Shown here piece after piece: positions 46,236-57,616 of a DNA stretch of 64,000 bases. Each line of letters opens with the position of its first letter. Positions within the stretch are counted from its first letter, which is position 1. The DNA is from Staphylococcus xylosus NJ. Its GTDB lineage: Bacteria; Bacillota; Bacilli; Staphylococcales; Staphylococcaceae. The stretch lies in NCBI RefSeq assembly GCF_000338275.1, contig NZ_ANMR01000002.1, forward strand, positions 1 through 64,000. Direction: 5' to 3'. The notes under the pieces were generated by a model, which was not told the origin of the DNA, ran no database searches, and saw only the letters and a program-made list of their open reading frames with translations. Position numbers and translations under genes: made by a program.

Positions 46236-47663
46236 ATGAGAAATTTCACTAAACAATATATCAACGGTGAATGGATTGAAAGTGCAAGTGGCGAAACGAT
46301 AGAAGTTATCAATCCTGCAACAGAAGAAGTAGCGGGTACAATCGCGAAAGGTAACAAAGAAGATGTTGATAAAGCAGTGGATGCAGCAGAAAATGTATAT
46401 TTTGAATTTAGACACAGTTCAGTTCAAGAAAGAAAAGAACTATTAGATAAAATTGTTCAAGAGTATAAAAATAGAAAAGAAGATCTTATAGAAGCTATTA
46501 CTGATGAACTAGGTGCGCCTTTAGACGTTTCAGAAAACGTCCATTATCAAATGGGGTTAGATCATTTTGAGGCAGCACGTGATGCATTAGATAATTTCGA
46601 ATTTGAGGAGCGCCGTGGTGATGACTTAGTTGTTAAAGAAGCCATTGGTGTGGCTGGTTTAATCACACCTTGGAACTTCCCTACAAACCAAACATCTCTT
46701 AAATTATCAGCGGCATTCGCAGCAGGAAGTCCAGTAGTTTTAAAACCATCAGAAGAAACTCCGTTTGCAGCAATTATTTTAGCTGAAATTTTTGATAAAG
46801 TAGGCGTGCCAAAAGGTGTATTTAACTTAGTTAATGGTGATGGTAAAGGCGTAGGCAACCCTTTAAGTGAACATCCTAAAGTTAGAATGATGTCATTTAC
46901 TGGTTCTGGCCCAACAGGCTCAAGTATTATGAAAAAAGCTGCGGAGGATTTCAAAAAAGTGTCACTTGAACTAGGTGGTAAATCACCATATATTATCCTA
47001 GATGATGTAGATATAGACGAAGCAGCAAGTGCAGCAACTGGTAAAGTTGTTACAAATACTGGTCAAGTATGTACAGCGGGTACTAGAACCCTCGTACCTG
47101 AAAGCATTAAAGAAGATTTCTTAACAGCTGTAAAAGAGAAATTTAGCCAAGTTAAAGTAGGAGACCCACGTGCAGAAGGCACTGAAGTTGGACCTATCAT
47201 TAGTAAAAAACAATTTGACCAAGTTCAATCATATATTGATAAAGGTATAGAAGAAGGCGCAGAATTATTTTATGGTGGGCCAGGTAAACCAGAAGGTCTA
47301 GAAAAAGGATACTTTGCACGCCCAACAATCTTTAACAATGTAGATAATGATATGGTAATTGCTCGAGAAGAAATATTTGGTCCTGTTATGTCAATTATCA
47401 CTTATAATGATGTAGATGAAGCTATTAAAATCGCAAATGATACAGAATATGGTTTAGCAGCATATGTATATGGCGAGGATCAAGAAACGTTGCATAAAGT
47501 AGCCCGTTCATTAGAAGCAGGTACAGTTGAAATTAATGAAGCAGGACGCAAACCAGATTTACCATTCGGTGGCTACAAACAATCAGGTATTGGCCGTGAA
47601 TGGGGAGACTATGGTATTGAAGAATTCCTAGAAGTTAAATCAATTGCAGGTTACTATAAATAA
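46236..47663 (+). CDS. aldA: aldehyde dehydrogenase AldA
   Basis: NAD(P)-dependent aldehyde dehydrogenase of 475 residues. Cofactor motif [15 protein letters not shown], catalytic Glu in [10 protein letters not shown], nucleophilic Cys in [11 protein letters not shown] and the C-terminal [13 protein letters not shown] are all in place. ATG 46236 follows AAGGAGTG; the upstream in-frame extension from 46170 has no ribosome site. The real substrate is not readable; staphylococcal AldA has been linked to hypochlorite and methylglyoxal tolerance (known). Beside an HxlR redox-type regulator. Confidence 0.94.
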   Translation: MRNFTKQYINGEWIESASGETIEVINPATEEVAGTIAKGNKEDVDKAVDAAENVYFEFRHSSVQERKELLDKIVQEYKNRKEDLIEAITDELGAPLDVSENVHYQMGLDHFEAARDALDNFEFEERRGDDLVVKEAIGVAGLITPWNFPTNQTSLKLSAAFAAGSPVVLKPSEETPFAAIILAEIFDKVGVPKGVFNLVNGDGKGVGNPLSEHPKVRMMSFTGSGPTGSSIMKKAAEDFKKVSLELGGKSPYIILDDVDIDEAASAATGKVVTNTGQVCTAGTRTLVPESIKEDFLTAVKEKFSQVKVGDPRAEGTEVGPIISKKQFDQVQSYIDKGIEEGAELFYGGPGKPEGLEKGYFARPTIFNNVDNDMVIAREEIFGPVMSIITYNDVDEAIKIANDTEYGLAAYVYGEDQETLHKVARSLEAGTVEINEAGRKPDLPFGGYKQSGIGREWGDYGIEEFLEVKSIAGYYK

Positions 47664-47690
47664 TTTATTTTTAATAGGTTAATTATTTGA

Positions 47691-47724
47691 AGATGAGGCA
47701 TATAATTTATGCTTCATCTTTTTT
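47691..47724 (+). terminator. terminator of aldA
   Basis: AGATGAGGCATA pairs with TATGCTTCATCT (one wobble) around ATAATT-like loop, followed by TTTTTTC. Confidence 0.83.
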
Positions 47725-47844
47725 CTGATTTTAGAAAATTGAAATACGTTTTGTAATTAAAAAGGAAATTTGCTATAGTTATAAAAGTAAGTAGCGTAGT
47801 TACTACGTTATTTAAAAACTTATTTATGAAATGGGTGCAAGATA

Positions 47845-49161
47845 ATGCCTGAAAAAGTACGGACATCACCTCAGTATGAATCGTTCCACGAATTATACAA
47901 AAATTACACTACAAAAGATCTCACTCAAAAAGCCAAATCTCTAAAATTAACAAATTATAGTAAATTGAATAAAAAAGAACTTGTTCTAGCCATTATGGAA
48001 GCACAAATGGAAAAAGACGGAAATTATTATATGGAGGGTATCTTAGATGATATTCAACAAGATGGTTATGGTTTCCTAAGAACAGTTAATTATTCTAAAG
48101 GTGAAAAAGATATCTATATTTCTGCTAGTCAAATTCGTCGTTTTGAAATTAAACGTGGAGACAAAGTGACTGGCAAAGTGAGAAAGCCTAAAGATAATGA
48201 AAAATACTATGGTTTATTACAAGTTGATTTCGTAAATGGTGAGAATGCAGAAGAAGTTAAAAAACGTCCGCATTTCCAAGCTTTGACACCATTATATCCT
48301 GAAGAGCGCATTTTATTAGAGACAACAAAACAAAACTTCTCAACGCGTATTATGGATTTAGTAACACCAATCGGTTTAGGACAACGTGGTTTAATTGTTG
48401 CCCCGCCAAAGGCTGGTAAAACATCATTGCTTAAGGAAATTGCAAATGCAATTGCGATAAATAAACCAGATGCAGAGTTATTTGTGTTGCTTGTTGGAGA
48501 AAGACCTGAAGAGGTTACAGATTTAGAAAGATCAGTTGAATCTGCAGAAGTAGTGCACTCTACATTTGACGAACCACCACAACATCATGTGAAAGTTGCG
48601 GAATTATTATTAGAACGTGCAAAACGTCTAGTAGAAATTGGTAAAGACGTCATCATTTTAATGGATTCAATTACTAGGTTAGCTCGTGCTTATAATCTTG
48701 TGATTCCTCCTAGTGGTCGTACATTATCTGGTGGTTTAGATCCTGCATCCTTACACAAGCCTAAAGCTTTCTTCGGGGCTGCTAGAAATATTGAAGCGGG
48801 TGGTAGTATGACAATTTTAGCTACTGCTCTAGTAGATACTGGGTCTCGGATGGATGATATGATTTATGAGGAATTTAAAGGGACAGGAAATATGGAATTA
48901 CATCTAGATCGTAAGTTAGCTGAACGTCGTGTATTCCCAGCAATCGATATCGGTCGTAGTTCCACTCGTAAAGAAGAATTGCTAATAGACGCAAAAGAGC
49001 TTGAGTCATTGTGGCAATTACGTAATATGTTCACAGATTCTACAGATTTTACAGAAAGATTTGTGCGCAAATTGAAACGTACAGATAACAATAAAGAATT
49101 CTTTGAACAGTTACAAAAAGCTGCTAAAGAAAGTACTAAGACAGGTAAACCAATTATTTAA
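47845..49161 (+). CDS. rho: transcription termination factor Rho
   Basis: Hexameric RNA helicase/ATPase that ends transcription and silences antisense RNA. An N-terminal helical domain precedes the cold-shock-like RNA-binding domain (YYMEGILDDIQQDGYGFLR region, about residues 55-125). The RecA core has Walker A APPKAGKTSLL, Walker B VIILMDSITRLARAY and the Q/R loop EFKGTGNMEL. It is 438 aa, the usual size for staphylococci. A long spacer before it contains its own promoter. Followed by rpmE2. Confidence 0.97.
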   Translation: MPEKVRTSPQYESFHELYKNYTTKDLTQKAKSLKLTNYSKLNKKELVLAIMEAQMEKDGNYYMEGILDDIQQDGYGFLRTVNYSKGEKDIYISASQIRRFEIKRGDKVTGKVRKPKDNEKYYGLLQVDFVNGENAEEVKKRPHFQALTPLYPEERILLETTKQNFSTRIMDLVTPIGLGQRGLIVAPPKAGKTSLLKEIANAIAINKPDAELFVLLVGERPEEVTDLERSVESAEVVHSTFDEPPQHHVKVAELLLERAKRLVEIGKDVIILMDSITRLARAYNLVIPPSGRTLSGGLDPASLHKPKAFFGAARNIEAGGSMTILATALVDTGSRMDDMIYEEFKGTGNMELHLDRKLAERRVFPAIDIGRSSTRKEELLIDAKELESLWQLRNMFTDSTDFTERFVRKLKRTDNNKEFFEQLQKAAKESTKTGKPII

Positions 49162-49265
49162 TCTGAAATAATTCTGTATATACTTAAGCAATATTTGATT
49201 TGGGGTTGCGTTTTATATTTAAAGCCATTATAATTATCAAGTATTGGGTAAAAACTCACAAAAAA

Positions 49266-49295
49266 CTCTGTGCCAGATGGTTCAGGGCAAAGGAG
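49266..49295 (+). promoter_or_regulatory. possible leader hairpin hiding the rpmE2 ribosome site
   Basis: CTCTGTGCC (49266-49274) can pair imperfectly with GGCAAAGGAG (49286-49295), which includes the AGGAG ribosome site of rpmE2. The TGCC/GGCA core is perfect. This is the layout expected of an autoregulatory ribosomal-protein leader; Firmicutes L31 leaders are known, but I cannot confirm the family match. Confidence 0.3.
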
Positions 49296-49305
49296 CTGAA
49301 AAGTA

Positions 49306-49563
49306 ATGAGACAAAATATTCATCCTGAATATCATAAGGTTATCTTTTTAGATACTACTACGGATTTTAAATTCTTAAGTGGTTCAACTAAATCTTCATC
49401 AGAAACTATGACATGGGAAGATGGTAATGAATACCCAGTTATTCGTTTAGACATTTCATCTGATTCACACCCATTCTATACAGGACGTCAAAAATTCGCT
49501 GCTGCGGATGGTCGTGTGGAACGTTTCAACAAAAAATTCGGATTCAAATCAAGCAACGAATAA
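49306..49563 (+). CDS. rpmE2: ribosomal protein L31 type B RpmE2
   Basis: An 85-residue large-subunit ribosomal protein: [20 protein letters not shown] at the start, and [20 protein letters not shown] before the basic tail. It is the non-zinc (C-minus) type B form: no CxxC motif is present, so it does not depend on zinc. Bacillus swaps the two L31 types under zinc control (known); here it is the form near rho as in S. aureus. Confidence 0.96.
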   Translation: MRQNIHPEYHKVIFLDTTTDFKFLSGSTKSSSETMTWEDGNEYPVIRLDISSDSHPFYTGRQKFAAADGRVERFNKKFGFKSSNE

Positions 49564-49573
49564 TTGTTGTTTT

Positions 49574-49606
49574 AAAGCATTCTCATATTATGAGGATGCT
49601 TTTTTA
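49574..49606 (+). terminator. terminator of rpmE2
   Basis: AAAGCATTCTCAT pairs with ATGAGGATGCTTT (wobble) around a 3-base loop, with a T-run. Confidence 0.88.
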
Positions 49607-49763
49607 CTTTTACATAAATTTAAATTAAAAATGACATAATGGCATGGCGATATTCAAGAAACTCAGACATAAATAAACGCAATTACTTGAAGATATATCA
49701 TATTTTAACTTAAAAAATATGATATAATAAACCGATTATGTTTTGAAAAAGGTGGAACGCATA

Positions 49764-50363
49764 ATGTATGAAACTTATCATTCCGGGTGGATTGAATGTA
49801 TTACTGGAAGTATGTTTAGTGGTAAATCTGAAGAGTTAATACGTCGGTTAAGACGTGGCCTTTACGCTAAACAAAAAGTAGTTGTGTTTAAACCAGCTAT
49901 AGATGACCGTTATCATAAAGACAAAATTGTTTCTCATAATGGTAACGCGATAGAAGCAATTAATATATCAACAGCAGCAGAAATTTTTAAACACGATTTA
50001 TCAGATGTAGATGTAATCGGTATAGATGAAGTACAATTTTTTGAAAATGGTATCGTCCATATCGCTGAGCAATTAGCTGAAAAAGGACATAGAGTTATAA
50101 CAGCTGGTTTAGATATGGATTTTAGAGGGAAACCTTTTGAGCCTATACCAGAGCTATTAGCAGTGAGTGAAGATGTAACGAAATTACAAGCTGTTTGTGC
50201 AGTTTGTGGTGCATCTTCAAGTCGTACTCAAAGGTTAATAGATGGTAACCCAGCAAAAATAGATGATCCAGTTATATTAGTTGGTGCAAATGAAAGTTAT
50301 GAACCGAGATGTAGGGCACATCATATCGTCGCACCGAGTAATGATGAGAAGGAGGAAATGTAG
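49764..50363 (+). CDS. tdk: thymidine kinase Tdk
   Basis: Type II thymidine kinase for thymidine salvage, 199 residues. Walker [17 protein letters not shown] near the start, [11 protein letters not shown] (Walker B), and a zinc-binding CAVCG with a distal CRAHH. ATG 49764 follows AAAGGTGG; the in-frame TTG at 49743 is rejected. It overlaps prfA by one base (TAGTG), so translation of prfA is coupled. Complements the salvage genes deoD, pdp and upp in this window. Confidence 0.96.
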   Translation: MYETYHSGWIECITGSMFSGKSEELIRRLRRGLYAKQKVVVFKPAIDDRYHKDKIVSHNGNAIEAINISTAAEIFKHDLSDVDVIGIDEVQFFENGIVHIAEQLAEKGHRVITAGLDMDFRGKPFEPIPELLAVSEDVTKLQAVCAVCGASSSRTQRLIDGNPAKIDDPVILVGANESYEPRCRAHHIVAPSNDEKEEM

Positions 50364-51439
50364 TGTTTGATCAATTAGATATTGTAGAAGAAAGATATGA
50401 ACAATTAAATGAATTATTAAGTGATCCAGATGTTGTGAGCAATCCAGATAATTTACGTAATTATTCAAAAGAACAAGCAGACTTACAAAAAACGGTAGAA
50501 GTTTACCGTGACTATAAACAAACAAAAGAAGATTTAGCAGAAGTTGAAGAAATGTTACGTGATACAAAGGATAGTGAAGAAATTGAGATGCTAAAAGAAG
50601 AGCATCAAACGCTTCAAAATAAAGTCCCTAAATTAGAAGAAGAACTTAAATTCTTACTTATTCCTAAAGATCCTAACGATGAGAAAGATGTTATTGTAGA
50701 AATTCGTGCTGCCGCAGGTGGAGATGAAGCTGCTATCTTTGCAGGGGATTTATTTAGAATGTATTCTAAATACGCTGAAGCACTCAATTACAAGACTGAT
50801 ATTGTAGAAATTACAGAGAGTGATCATGGCGGATATAAAGAAATCAGTTTCTCAGTTTCTGGAAGTGGTGCGTTTAGTAAATTGAAGTATGAGAATGGGG
50901 CGCACCGTGTACAACGTGTTCCAGAAACAGAATCTGGTGGCCGTATTCATACATCAACAGCTACTGTGGCTGTTTTGCCAGAAGTAGAAGATGTGGAAAT
51001 TGAAGTACGTAATGAAGACTTGAAAATTGATACTTATCGTTCTAGTGGTGCAGGTGGTCAGCACGTAAATACGACAGATTCAGCAGTACGTATTACGCAT
51101 ATTCCAACGGGCATTATTGCGACTTCATCAGAAAAATCTCAAATCCAAAACCGTGAAAAGGCTTTAAAAGTATTAAAAGCACGTTTATTTGATATGAAAT
51201 TACAAGAAGAACAACAAAAATATGCAGCCCAACGTAAATCTGCAGTCGGTACAGGAGACCGTTCAGAACGTATTAGAACATACAATTATCCTCAAAGTCG
51301 TGTAACCGACCACAGAATTGGTTTAACATTACAAAAGTTAGATCAAATTATGGAAGGTAAATTGGATGAAATTATAGATGCTTTAACATTAGCTGAACAA
51401 ACTGATAAATTGAAAGAACTTAACAATGGTGAATTATAA
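50363..51439 (+). CDS. prfA: peptide chain release factor 1 PrfA
   Basis: Recognises UAA and UAG codons and triggers peptide release. A 358-residue class I release factor: the GGQ motif (GAGGQHVN, Gly231-Gly232-Gln233) whose Gln is methylated by PrmC; ahead of it the PxT-type specificity region [13 protein letters not shown]. It begins with GTG that overlaps the tdk stop, and its end overlaps the start of prmC by 14 bases. The operon order tdk-prfA-prmC is typical. Confidence 0.97.
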   Translation: MFDQLDIVEERYEQLNELLSDPDVVSNPDNLRNYSKEQADLQKTVEVYRDYKQTKEDLAEVEEMLRDTKDSEEIEMLKEEHQTLQNKVPKLEEELKFLLIPKDPNDEKDVIVEIRAAAGGDEAAIFAGDLFRMYSKYAEALNYKTDIVEITESDHGGYKEISFSVSGSGAFSKLKYENGAHRVQRVPETESGGRIHTSTATVAVLPEVEDVEIEVRNEDLKIDTYRSSGAGGQHVNTTDSAVRITHIPTGIIATSSEKSQIQNREKALKVLKARLFDMKLQEEQQKYAAQRKSAVGTGDRSERIRTYNYPQSRVTDHRIGLTLQKLDQIMEGKLDEIIDALTLAEQTDKLKELNNGEL

Positions 51440-52262
51440 AACTATTTTAAGCAATGCTAAAGAAAAGTGCGTCGACAGAAATATTGAGACGGCTCGAGCT
51501 GAATGGTTGATGCTTGATTTGTTTGGTTGGTCCAAGGCACATTATCTAATGCACATGAATGATGAAATATCAGTGTCACATTTAAAAATATTTGATGAAG
51601 CAGAGCGTAGAATGCTAAATGGGGAACCGATACAGTACATTACGGGTAAACAAACTTTTTATGGCGAGATTTTTAATGTGAATAAAAATTGTTTGATCCC
51701 TAGGCCTGAAACAGAAGAAGTTATGTTACATTTCTATCATCAACTTGAAAAAGGCGATACTGTAGTAGATGTAGGTACAGGAAGTGGTAATATTCCAATT
51801 GTACTAAAAAAATTAGATAGCACGCTCAATGTGTATGCAACTGATTTATATCAAAATGCATTAACAGTAGCTGAAGCAAATGCTGAACATCATCAAGTTG
51901 AAGTTAAGTTCTTACATGGAGACGGTTTAACACCACTTATAGAACAAGGCGTAAAAGTAAACGGATTAATCTCTAACCCACCGTACATTGATAATGATGA
52001 AGCGGAAATGATGGAAGATACAGTGCTGAAATATGAACCACACTCTGCGCTATTTGCAGCAGACAATGGTTACAAAGTTTATGATACAATTTTAGATAGC
52101 TTACCAGAAGTCTTACTACCGAATGCCAAAGTAGTATTTGAAATAGGGTTTGCACAAGGTCCTAAATTAAAAGAAAAGATTATCGCAAAATATCCAACAT
52201 TAGATGTTCAAATTATAAAAGACATTAATAATAACGATCGTATAATTGCTTTCGTATGGTAA
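51426..52262 (+). CDS. prmC: release-factor glutamine methyltransferase PrmC
   Basis: SAM-dependent methyltransferase modifying the GGQ glutamine of release factors. It has an N-terminal helical domain (about residues 1-85), a SAM-binding [15 protein letters not shown], and the catalytic NPPY tetrapeptide in LISNPPYID. Length 278. The start at ATG 51426 lies within the prfA end (14-base overlap); a GTG codon one codon later is a possible alternative. Paired with its substrate gene prfA. Confidence 0.96.
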   Translation: MVNYKTILSNAKEKCVDRNIETARAEWLMLDLFGWSKAHYLMHMNDEISVSHLKIFDEAERRMLNGEPIQYITGKQTFYGEIFNVNKNCLIPRPETEEVMLHFYHQLEKGDTVVDVGTGSGNIPIVLKKLDSTLNVYATDLYQNALTVAEANAEHHQVEVKFLHGDGLTPLIEQGVKVNGLISNPPYIDNDEAEMMEDTVLKYEPHSALFAADNGYKVYDTILDSLPEVLLPNAKVVFEIGFAQGPKLKEKIIAKYPTLDVQIIKDINNNDRIIAFVW

Positions 52263-52312
52263 AAAAGTTATGCACTGAACATGGACAATCATGAGAGTGC
52301 ATAACTTTTTAT
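52262..52312 (+). terminator. terminator of the tdk-prfA-prmC operon
   Basis: AAAAAGTTATGCACT pairs with AGTGCATAACTTTTT, with an inner CATG/CATG stem, ending in T-rich sequence. It starts right after the prmC stop. Confidence 0.88.
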
Positions 52313-52353
52313 TTTGATTTAAAATGAATAATAAGATGAAAGGATGTGCCTTA

Positions 52354-53397
52354 ATGAAAACGCGTATATGGGATTTACGTCAATATGAATATAATTTGAC
52401 TGCTTATGATGGGATTGAAGATATAAAATCAATTTTTGAAAAGGGTGGATTAATCGCAATTCCAACTGAAACAGTTTATGGATTAGGTGGAGACGCACGT
52501 AATAATCAAGCGATTGAAAAAATTTATGAAGCTAAAGGTAGACCTTCTGATAACCCTTTAATTGTTCATATACATGAACTTAATCAATTAAAGTCATTTA
52601 CTGCTGACTTAGAACCAGAAGTTGAGCTATTAATGAATACGTTTTGGCCCGGACCTATATCCTTTATTTTACCGTTAAGAAAAGGGTACTTATGTAATCG
52701 TGTAAGTGGTGGGCTAAATTCTATTGCTGTGCGAATGCCTAGTCATCCTATAGGCAGAGAGTTACTTCAATTAATTGATATTCCTATTGCTGCGCCTAGT
52801 GCAAATTTAAGTGGTAGACCTTCGCCAACGACCTTTGATCATGTATATCATGATTTAGATGGTCGTATAGATGGGATTGTTAATGGTGACCAAAGTGAAG
52901 AGGGCCTAGAAAGTACAGTGTTAGACTGTACACAATATCCTTTTAGAATAGCAAGACCTGGATCAATTACAAAATCAATGATTGAAAAAGTATTACCTAA
53001 CAGTATTGCCGCAGATGTATCGTTGAATACTGACAAGCCGATTGCTCCAGGTATGAAATATAAACATTATTCACCAGACACACCTATAAAAATATTAGAA
53101 AATTTTCATAAGAAACCTTCATCAGCTAAGAATTGGAGTAAGGTTGCCTTTATTGTCCCACAAAGTCATCGAGAAATAGTTCCAAATCAAGCAAAATTTA
53201 TACCATTATGTAAAGATGGTAATGATATTAAAGGCGCCAACCATAACCTTTATCATATATTACATCGATTAGATCAAGATCGTGAAATAGAGCGTGCTTA
53301 TATCTTTGGCTTTACCTTGAACGATGATACTACTGCAATTATGAATAGAATGATGAAAGCAGCTAACCAAACTGTTATAAAAGGAGACGAATTATGA
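52354..53397 (+). CDS. ywlC: threonylcarbamoyl-AMP synthase Sua5/YwlC
   Basis: Makes threonylcarbamoyl-AMP for the t6A37 modification of ANN-decoding tRNAs. The N-terminal TsaC/YrdC domain has the [13 protein letters not shown] and KGRPSDNPL motifs, and a C-terminal Sua5 domain follows after a linker (about residues 210-347). It is 347 residues from ATG 52354, which follows AAAGGATG; an in-frame ATG at 52324 has no ribosome site. The gene overlaps ptpB by 4 bases. Confidence 0.94.
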   Translation: MKTRIWDLRQYEYNLTAYDGIEDIKSIFEKGGLIAIPTETVYGLGGDARNNQAIEKIYEAKGRPSDNPLIVHIHELNQLKSFTADLEPEVELLMNTFWPGPISFILPLRKGYLCNRVSGGLNSIAVRMPSHPIGRELLQLIDIPIAAPSANLSGRPSPTTFDHVYHDLDGRIDGIVNGDQSEEGLESTVLDCTQYPFRIARPGSITKSMIEKVLPNSIAADVSLNTDKPIAPGMKYKHYSPDTPIKILENFHKKPSSAKNWSKVAFIVPQSHREIVPNQAKFIPLCKDGNDIKGANHNLYHILHRLDQDREIERAYIFGFTLNDDTTAIMNRMMKAANQTVIKGDEL

Positions 53398-53810
53398 AAA
53401 TCGTTTTTGTATGTACAGGGAATACATGTAGAAGTCCTTTAGCAGAAAGTATAGCGAAAGCAAAATTACCTAACCATACTATAGTATCAAGAGGTATTTA
53501 TGCTATGGATGGTCAACCTATCTCTAAATATTCATTAAATATAATAGAAGAAAAAGGATTGCCAGTACCAAAACATGCGATGTCGTTTACACATAAAGAT
53601 TTAAATGCAGATTTGATTTTGACCATGAGCCGTTCGCATAAGTTAGCTATTCAACAAATGGGTCATGATGCAGCACATGTTTTTACCTTGAACGAATATG
53701 TTGGAGTGCATGGAGAAGTCTCAGACCCATTTGGCGGTAATAAAGCTGACTACATTAAAATATTTAATGAATTAAATATACTGATAGATAGTTTAAAAAA
53801 TAAAATATAA
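53394..53810 (+). CDS. ptpB: low-molecular-weight protein arginine phosphatase (PtpB/YwlE)
   Basis: A 138-residue LMW phosphatase with the P-loop CTGNTCRS (Cys7 to Arg13). Thr11 in that loop, in place of the Ile/Leu of tyrosine phosphatases, marks the arginine-phosphatase type that counteracts McsB in Bacillus and Staphylococcus (known). A second catalytic loop DPFGG lies near residue 112, carrying the general acid Asp. It overlaps the Sua5 gene by four bases (ATGA). Distinguished from PtpA-type proteins by the Thr. Confidence 0.9.
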   Translation: MKIVFVCTGNTCRSPLAESIAKAKLPNHTIVSRGIYAMDGQPISKYSLNIIEEKGLPVPKHAMSFTHKDLNADLILTMSRSHKLAIQQMGHDAAHVFTLNEYVGVHGEVSDPFGGNKADYIKIFNELNILIDSLKNKI

Positions 53811-53962
53811 AAAAATTAAATTTGTGAAATGAGTATGAGAGCGTTCGTAAATACGTTATAATGATAACGTGTAGCAAATTTGCTGTCAGTCAATTTTGTA
53901 TGTTGTTAAAGCACCTTGGTATTTACATACTTTTATTCAACTTAATTAAAAGGGGTGGAAGA

Positions 53963-54487
53963 ATGGAAGACTTAAAGTTACTGTTAAACGAGTTAAAAGC
54001 ACAATCATTTTTTAAAGCTGGTGAGTTGTGCCTCATTGGTTGTTCTACATCTGAAGTAATTGGTGAACGTATCGGTAGCGTTGGATCAATGGAAATTGCT
54101 CAAGAAATATTTGGGGCATTAAAAGAAATTGAAAACGAAACAGGCGTTTCGTTTGTATTTCAAGGTTGTGAACATATTAATCGTGCAGTGACCATTGAGA
54201 AATCAAACTTTAACCCCCTTACAATGGAAGAAGTTACAGTTGTACCAGATGTTCACGCTGGTGGAAGCTTAGCAACTTATGCGTATCAACATATGGTTGA
54301 TCCAATGGTTGTTGAGCATATTTCTGTACCTAAAGGTATTGATATCGGACAGACTTTAATTGGAATGCATATCAAACATGTGGCTATTCCAGAGCGTACG
54401 AGTGTCAAGCAAATTGGTGAAGCAATTGTTACAATCGCTTCTTCAAGACCAAAAAAAATTGGTGGCGAAAGAGCAAAATACAACTAA
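53963..54487 (+). CDS. TIGR01440/UPF0340 family protein (YwlG)
   Basis: A 174-residue conserved protein of unknown function. Family marks: [19 protein letters not shown] near the start, [28 protein letters not shown] and a final [17 protein letters not shown] 53963 follows AAAAGGGGTGG; a longer frame starting at 53861 has no ribosome site and is not likely. It lies upstream of glyA, as in Bacillus (ywlG-glyA), with only 23 bases between. Confidence 0.88.
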   Translation: MEDLKLLLNELKAQSFFKAGELCLIGCSTSEVIGERIGSVGSMEIAQEIFGALKEIENETGVSFVFQGCEHINRAVTIEKSNFNPLTMEEVTVVPDVHAGGSLATYAYQHMVDPMVVEHISVPKGIDIGQTLIGMHIKHVAIPERTSVKQIGEAIVTIASSRPKKIGGERAKYN

Positions 54488-54510
54488 TACAGAAACGAGG
54501 GAATTACCAA

Positions 54511-55749
54511 ATGTCATTTATTCAAGAGCAAGATAAGGAAATATATGAAGTGATTCAAAATGAATTTAACCGTCAAAACAACAATATCGAGCTGATTGCT
54601 TCAGAAAACTTCGTATCAGAAGCGGTTATGGAAGCGCAAGGTTCAGTATTAACTAACAAATATGCTGAAGGCTACCCAAACAGAAGATACTATGGTGGTT
54701 GTGAATTTGTGGATGTTTCAGAAGCTTTAGCGATTGATCGTGCCAAAAAATTATTTGGTGCAGAACATGTTAACGTACAACCACACTCAGGTTCTCAAGC
54801 AAATATGGCTGTTTATCTCGTAGCATTAGAACACGGTGATACTGTATTAGGTATGAATTTAAGTCATGGTGGGCACTTAACACATGGCGCGCCTGTTAAC
54901 TTTAGTGGCCAATTTTATAACTTTGTTGAATACGGCGTAGACGAAGAAAATGAACAAATTGACTATGATGAAGTATTAAAAGTAGCCAAAGAACATCAAC
55001 CTAAATTAATCGTTGCAGGTGCTTCTGCGTATTCAAGAACAATTGATTTTAAACGCTTTAAAGAAATTGCAGACGAAGTAGGCGCAAAATTAATGGTAGA
55101 TATGGCTCATATTGCAGGTTTAGTAGCAGTTGGTTTACATCCAAATCCTGTAGAACATGCTGATTTTGTAACTACTACAACTCATAAAACATTACGCGGA
55201 CCTCGTGGTGGAATGATTTTATGTAAAGAAGAATATAAAAAGCAAATCGATAAAACAATCTTCCCAGGTATCCAAGGTGGTCCATTAGAACACGTTATCG
55301 CTGCTAAAGCTGTGGCATTTGGGGAAGCATTGCAAGACGACTTTAAGGTATATCAACAACAAGTAATTAACAATGCTAAAACTTTAGCAAATACATTGAC
55401 TGACGAAGGATTTAGAGTTGTCTCAGGTGGTACTGATAATCATCTTGTTTCTGTAGATGTCAAAGGTTCAGTAGGCATAACTGGTAAAGTTGCTGAAGAA
55501 ACATTAGATGCTATAGGTATTACATGTAATAAAAATACAATTCCATTTGATCAAGAAAAGCCATTCGTGACAAGCGGAGTTCGTTTAGGTACACCAGCAG
55601 CAACAACACGTGGATTTGATGAAGCTGCTTTTGAAGAAGTTGCAAAAATCATTAGCTTAGTTTTAAAAGATCCAGAAAATGAAAAAGTGTTAGAAGAAGG
55701 AAAAGAAAGAGTTAAAGCTTTAACTACTAAACATCCTTTATATAACTAA
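54511..55749 (+). CDS. glyA: serine hydroxymethyltransferase GlyA
   Basis: PLP enzyme interconverting serine and glycine with one-carbon transfer to tetrahydrofolate. Motifs: [23 protein letters not shown], and the PLP lysine in [14 protein letters not shown]. Length 412 aa. GlyA feeds purine, thymidylate and methionine synthesis. It lies just before upp, as in S. aureus and Bacillus. Confidence 0.97.
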   Translation: MSFIQEQDKEIYEVIQNEFNRQNNNIELIASENFVSEAVMEAQGSVLTNKYAEGYPNRRYYGGCEFVDVSEALAIDRAKKLFGAEHVNVQPHSGSQANMAVYLVALEHGDTVLGMNLSHGGHLTHGAPVNFSGQFYNFVEYGVDEENEQIDYDEVLKVAKEHQPKLIVAGASAYSRTIDFKRFKEIADEVGAKLMVDMAHIAGLVAVGLHPNPVEHADFVTTTTHKTLRGPRGGMILCKEEYKKQIDKTIFPGIQGGPLEHVIAAKAVAFGEALQDDFKVYQQQVINNAKTLANTLTDEGFRVVSGGTDNHLVSVDVKGSVGITGKVAEETLDAIGITCNKNTIPFDQEKPFVTSGVRLGTPAATTRGFDEAAFEEVAKIISLVLKDPENEKVLEEGKERVKALTTKHPLYN

Positions 55750-55767
55750 AATTGGAGGAAATAAATT

Positions 55768-56397
55768 ATGGGCAAAGTACATGTTTTTGACCACCCACTT
55801 ATTCAACACAAATTAAGTTACATTCGAGACGTACATACTGGGACTAAAGAATTTAGAGAATTAGTAGATGAAGTTGGTATGTTAATGGCATACGAAGTAA
55901 CAAGAGATTTAGAATTACAAGATGTAGAAATAGAGACACCTGTTACTAAAATGATAGCTAAACGCTTAACAGGTAAAAAATTAGCTTTCGTACCAATTTT
56001 AAGAGCTGGTTTAGGTATGACACAAGGCATATTGAACTTAGTACCAGCAGCTAGAATTGGACATGTGGGACTATATAGAGATCCTGAAACACTTGAAGCT
56101 GTAGAATACTTTGTAAAATTACCGCAAGACATCGAAGAGAGAGAAATTGTAGTTGTTGATCCTATGTTGGCAACTGGAGCATCAGCTATAGAAGCAATTA
56201 ACTCACTTAAAAAACGTGGAGCTAAAAATATCCGTTTTATGTGCTTAATTGCAGCGCCTGAAGGTGTAGAAAAACTACAAGAAGCTCACGAAGACGTAGA
56301 CATTTTCATCGCAGCATTAGACGAGAAATTAGATGAACATGCTTATATTACACCAGGCTTAGGTGATGCAGGAGACCGTTTATTCGGTACAAAATAG
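55768..56397 (+). CDS. upp: uracil phosphoribosyltransferase Upp
   Basis: Salvages uracil with PRPP to UMP. A 209-residue type I PRTase: PRPP loop [15 protein letters not shown] (about residues 128-143), C-terminal uracil-binding region [16 protein letters not shown]. It starts 18 bases after glyA with GGAGG and precedes mnaA by 22 bases. Completes the nucleobase salvage set with tdk, pdp and deoD. Confidence 0.98.
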   Translation: MGKVHVFDHPLIQHKLSYIRDVHTGTKEFRELVDEVGMLMAYEVTRDLELQDVEIETPVTKMIAKRLTGKKLAFVPILRAGLGMTQGILNLVPAARIGHVGLYRDPETLEAVEYFVKLPQDIEEREIVVVDPMLATGASAIEAINSLKKRGAKNIRFMCLIAAPEGVEKLQEAHEDVDIFIAALDEKLDEHAYITPGLGDAGDRLFGTK

Positions 56398-56419
56398 TTT
56401 CGCCTAGGAGTGGAATAAA

Positions 56420-57550
56420 ATGAAAAAAATAATGACTGTATTTGGGACACGTCCTGAAGCAGTAAAAATGGCCCCTCTTGTACAAGCATTGAAAAAAGAT
56501 GATGAACTAGAGCCGATTGTTGTAGTTTCGGCTCAACATAGGGAAATGCTTGATTCAGTGTTGGAAAGTTTTCATATCACGCCAGATTATGATTTGAATA
56601 TTATGAAACAAGGGCAATCTTTATCAGAAATTACATCGCGTATTTTACAACGGTTAGAGCATGTCATTCAAGAAGTGAAACCAGATATGATACTGGTTCA
56701 TGGCGATACTATGACGACTTTTGCTGGGAGTTTAGCTGCTTTATACAATCAAGTACCTATTGGGCATGTTGAAGCTGGCTTACGTACATGGGATAAATAT
56801 GCGCCATTTCCTGAAGAAATGAATCGACAAATGGTAGGAGTAATGGCAGATTTGAATTTTGCTCCTACTAATAATGCTGCAAATAATCTTATTGCAGAAA
56901 ACAAACCGTTGGATTCTATAGTAGTAACTGGTAATACAGCAATTGATGCGATGAAGACAACGATTCACGAAAATTATCAATCTGATATTATTTCGAAACA
57001 TAAAGATAAACGTATCATCCTATTGACTGCGCATAGACGTGAGAATATTGGTGAACCAATGTCACATATTTTTAAAGCGGTAAGAGATATTGTGGATACT
57101 TATGAAGATGTTGTTGTTGTTTATCCTATGCATAAGAATCCTCAAGTACGAGAAATTGCTGATATTTATTTATCTGGACATAATCGTATAGAATTAGTCG
57201 AACCGTTGGAAGTGGTTGATTTCCATAATTTCGCCCACCAATCGTATTTGATATTGACTGATTCTGGAGGAGTACAAGAAGAAGCGCCATCATTAGGCAA
57301 ACCTGTGTTAGTTTTAAGAGATACAACTGAAAGGCCAGAAGGTGTAGAAGCTGGCACACTTAAAATAGTAGGTACAAATGAACAAACAGTATTTGAGGCT
57401 ACAAAACAATTACTTGAAAATCAACAAGTGTATGAAACAATGAGTAGTGCCCGCAACCCTTATGGTGATGGTAATGCATCATTACGAATATGTGAGAATA
57501 TTAAATATTATTTTCATATAATTTCTGAAAAGCCAGAATCATTCAAATAA
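56420..57550 (+). CDS. mnaA: UDP-N-acetylglucosamine 2-epimerase MnaA
   Basis: Converts UDP-GlcNAc to UDP-ManNAc, precursor of the wall teichoic acid linkage unit. A 376-residue non-hydrolysing WecB/MnaA-type epimerase: FGTRPEAVKMAPLVQ at the N-terminus, VHGDTMTTFAGSLAALY, HVEAGLRTWDKYAPFPEEMN, TAHRRENIGEPM, and LTDSGGVQEEAPSLGKPVLV in the UDP-binding half. It lies upstream of the atp operon, as in S. aureus; the spacer contains the atp promoter. Confidence 0.96.
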   Translation: MKKIMTVFGTRPEAVKMAPLVQALKKDDELEPIVVVSAQHREMLDSVLESFHITPDYDLNIMKQGQSLSEITSRILQRLEHVIQEVKPDMILVHGDTMTTFAGSLAALYNQVPIGHVEAGLRTWDKYAPFPEEMNRQMVGVMADLNFAPTNNAANNLIAENKPLDSIVVTGNTAIDAMKTTIHENYQSDIISKHKDKRIILLTAHRRENIGEPMSHIFKAVRDIVDTYEDVVVVYPMHKNPQVREIADIYLSGHNRIELVEPLEVVDFHNFAHQSYLILTDSGGVQEEAPSLGKPVLVLRDTTERPEGVEAGTLKIVGTNEQTVFEATKQLLENQQVYETMSSARNPYGDGNASLRICENIKYYFHIISEKPESFK

Positions 57551-57616
57551 TAAAAGGTGTTAATGTGTCATTTTTGTGACAATCATGTAAAAAATAAAAC
57601 TACATTTTGAATAGAA

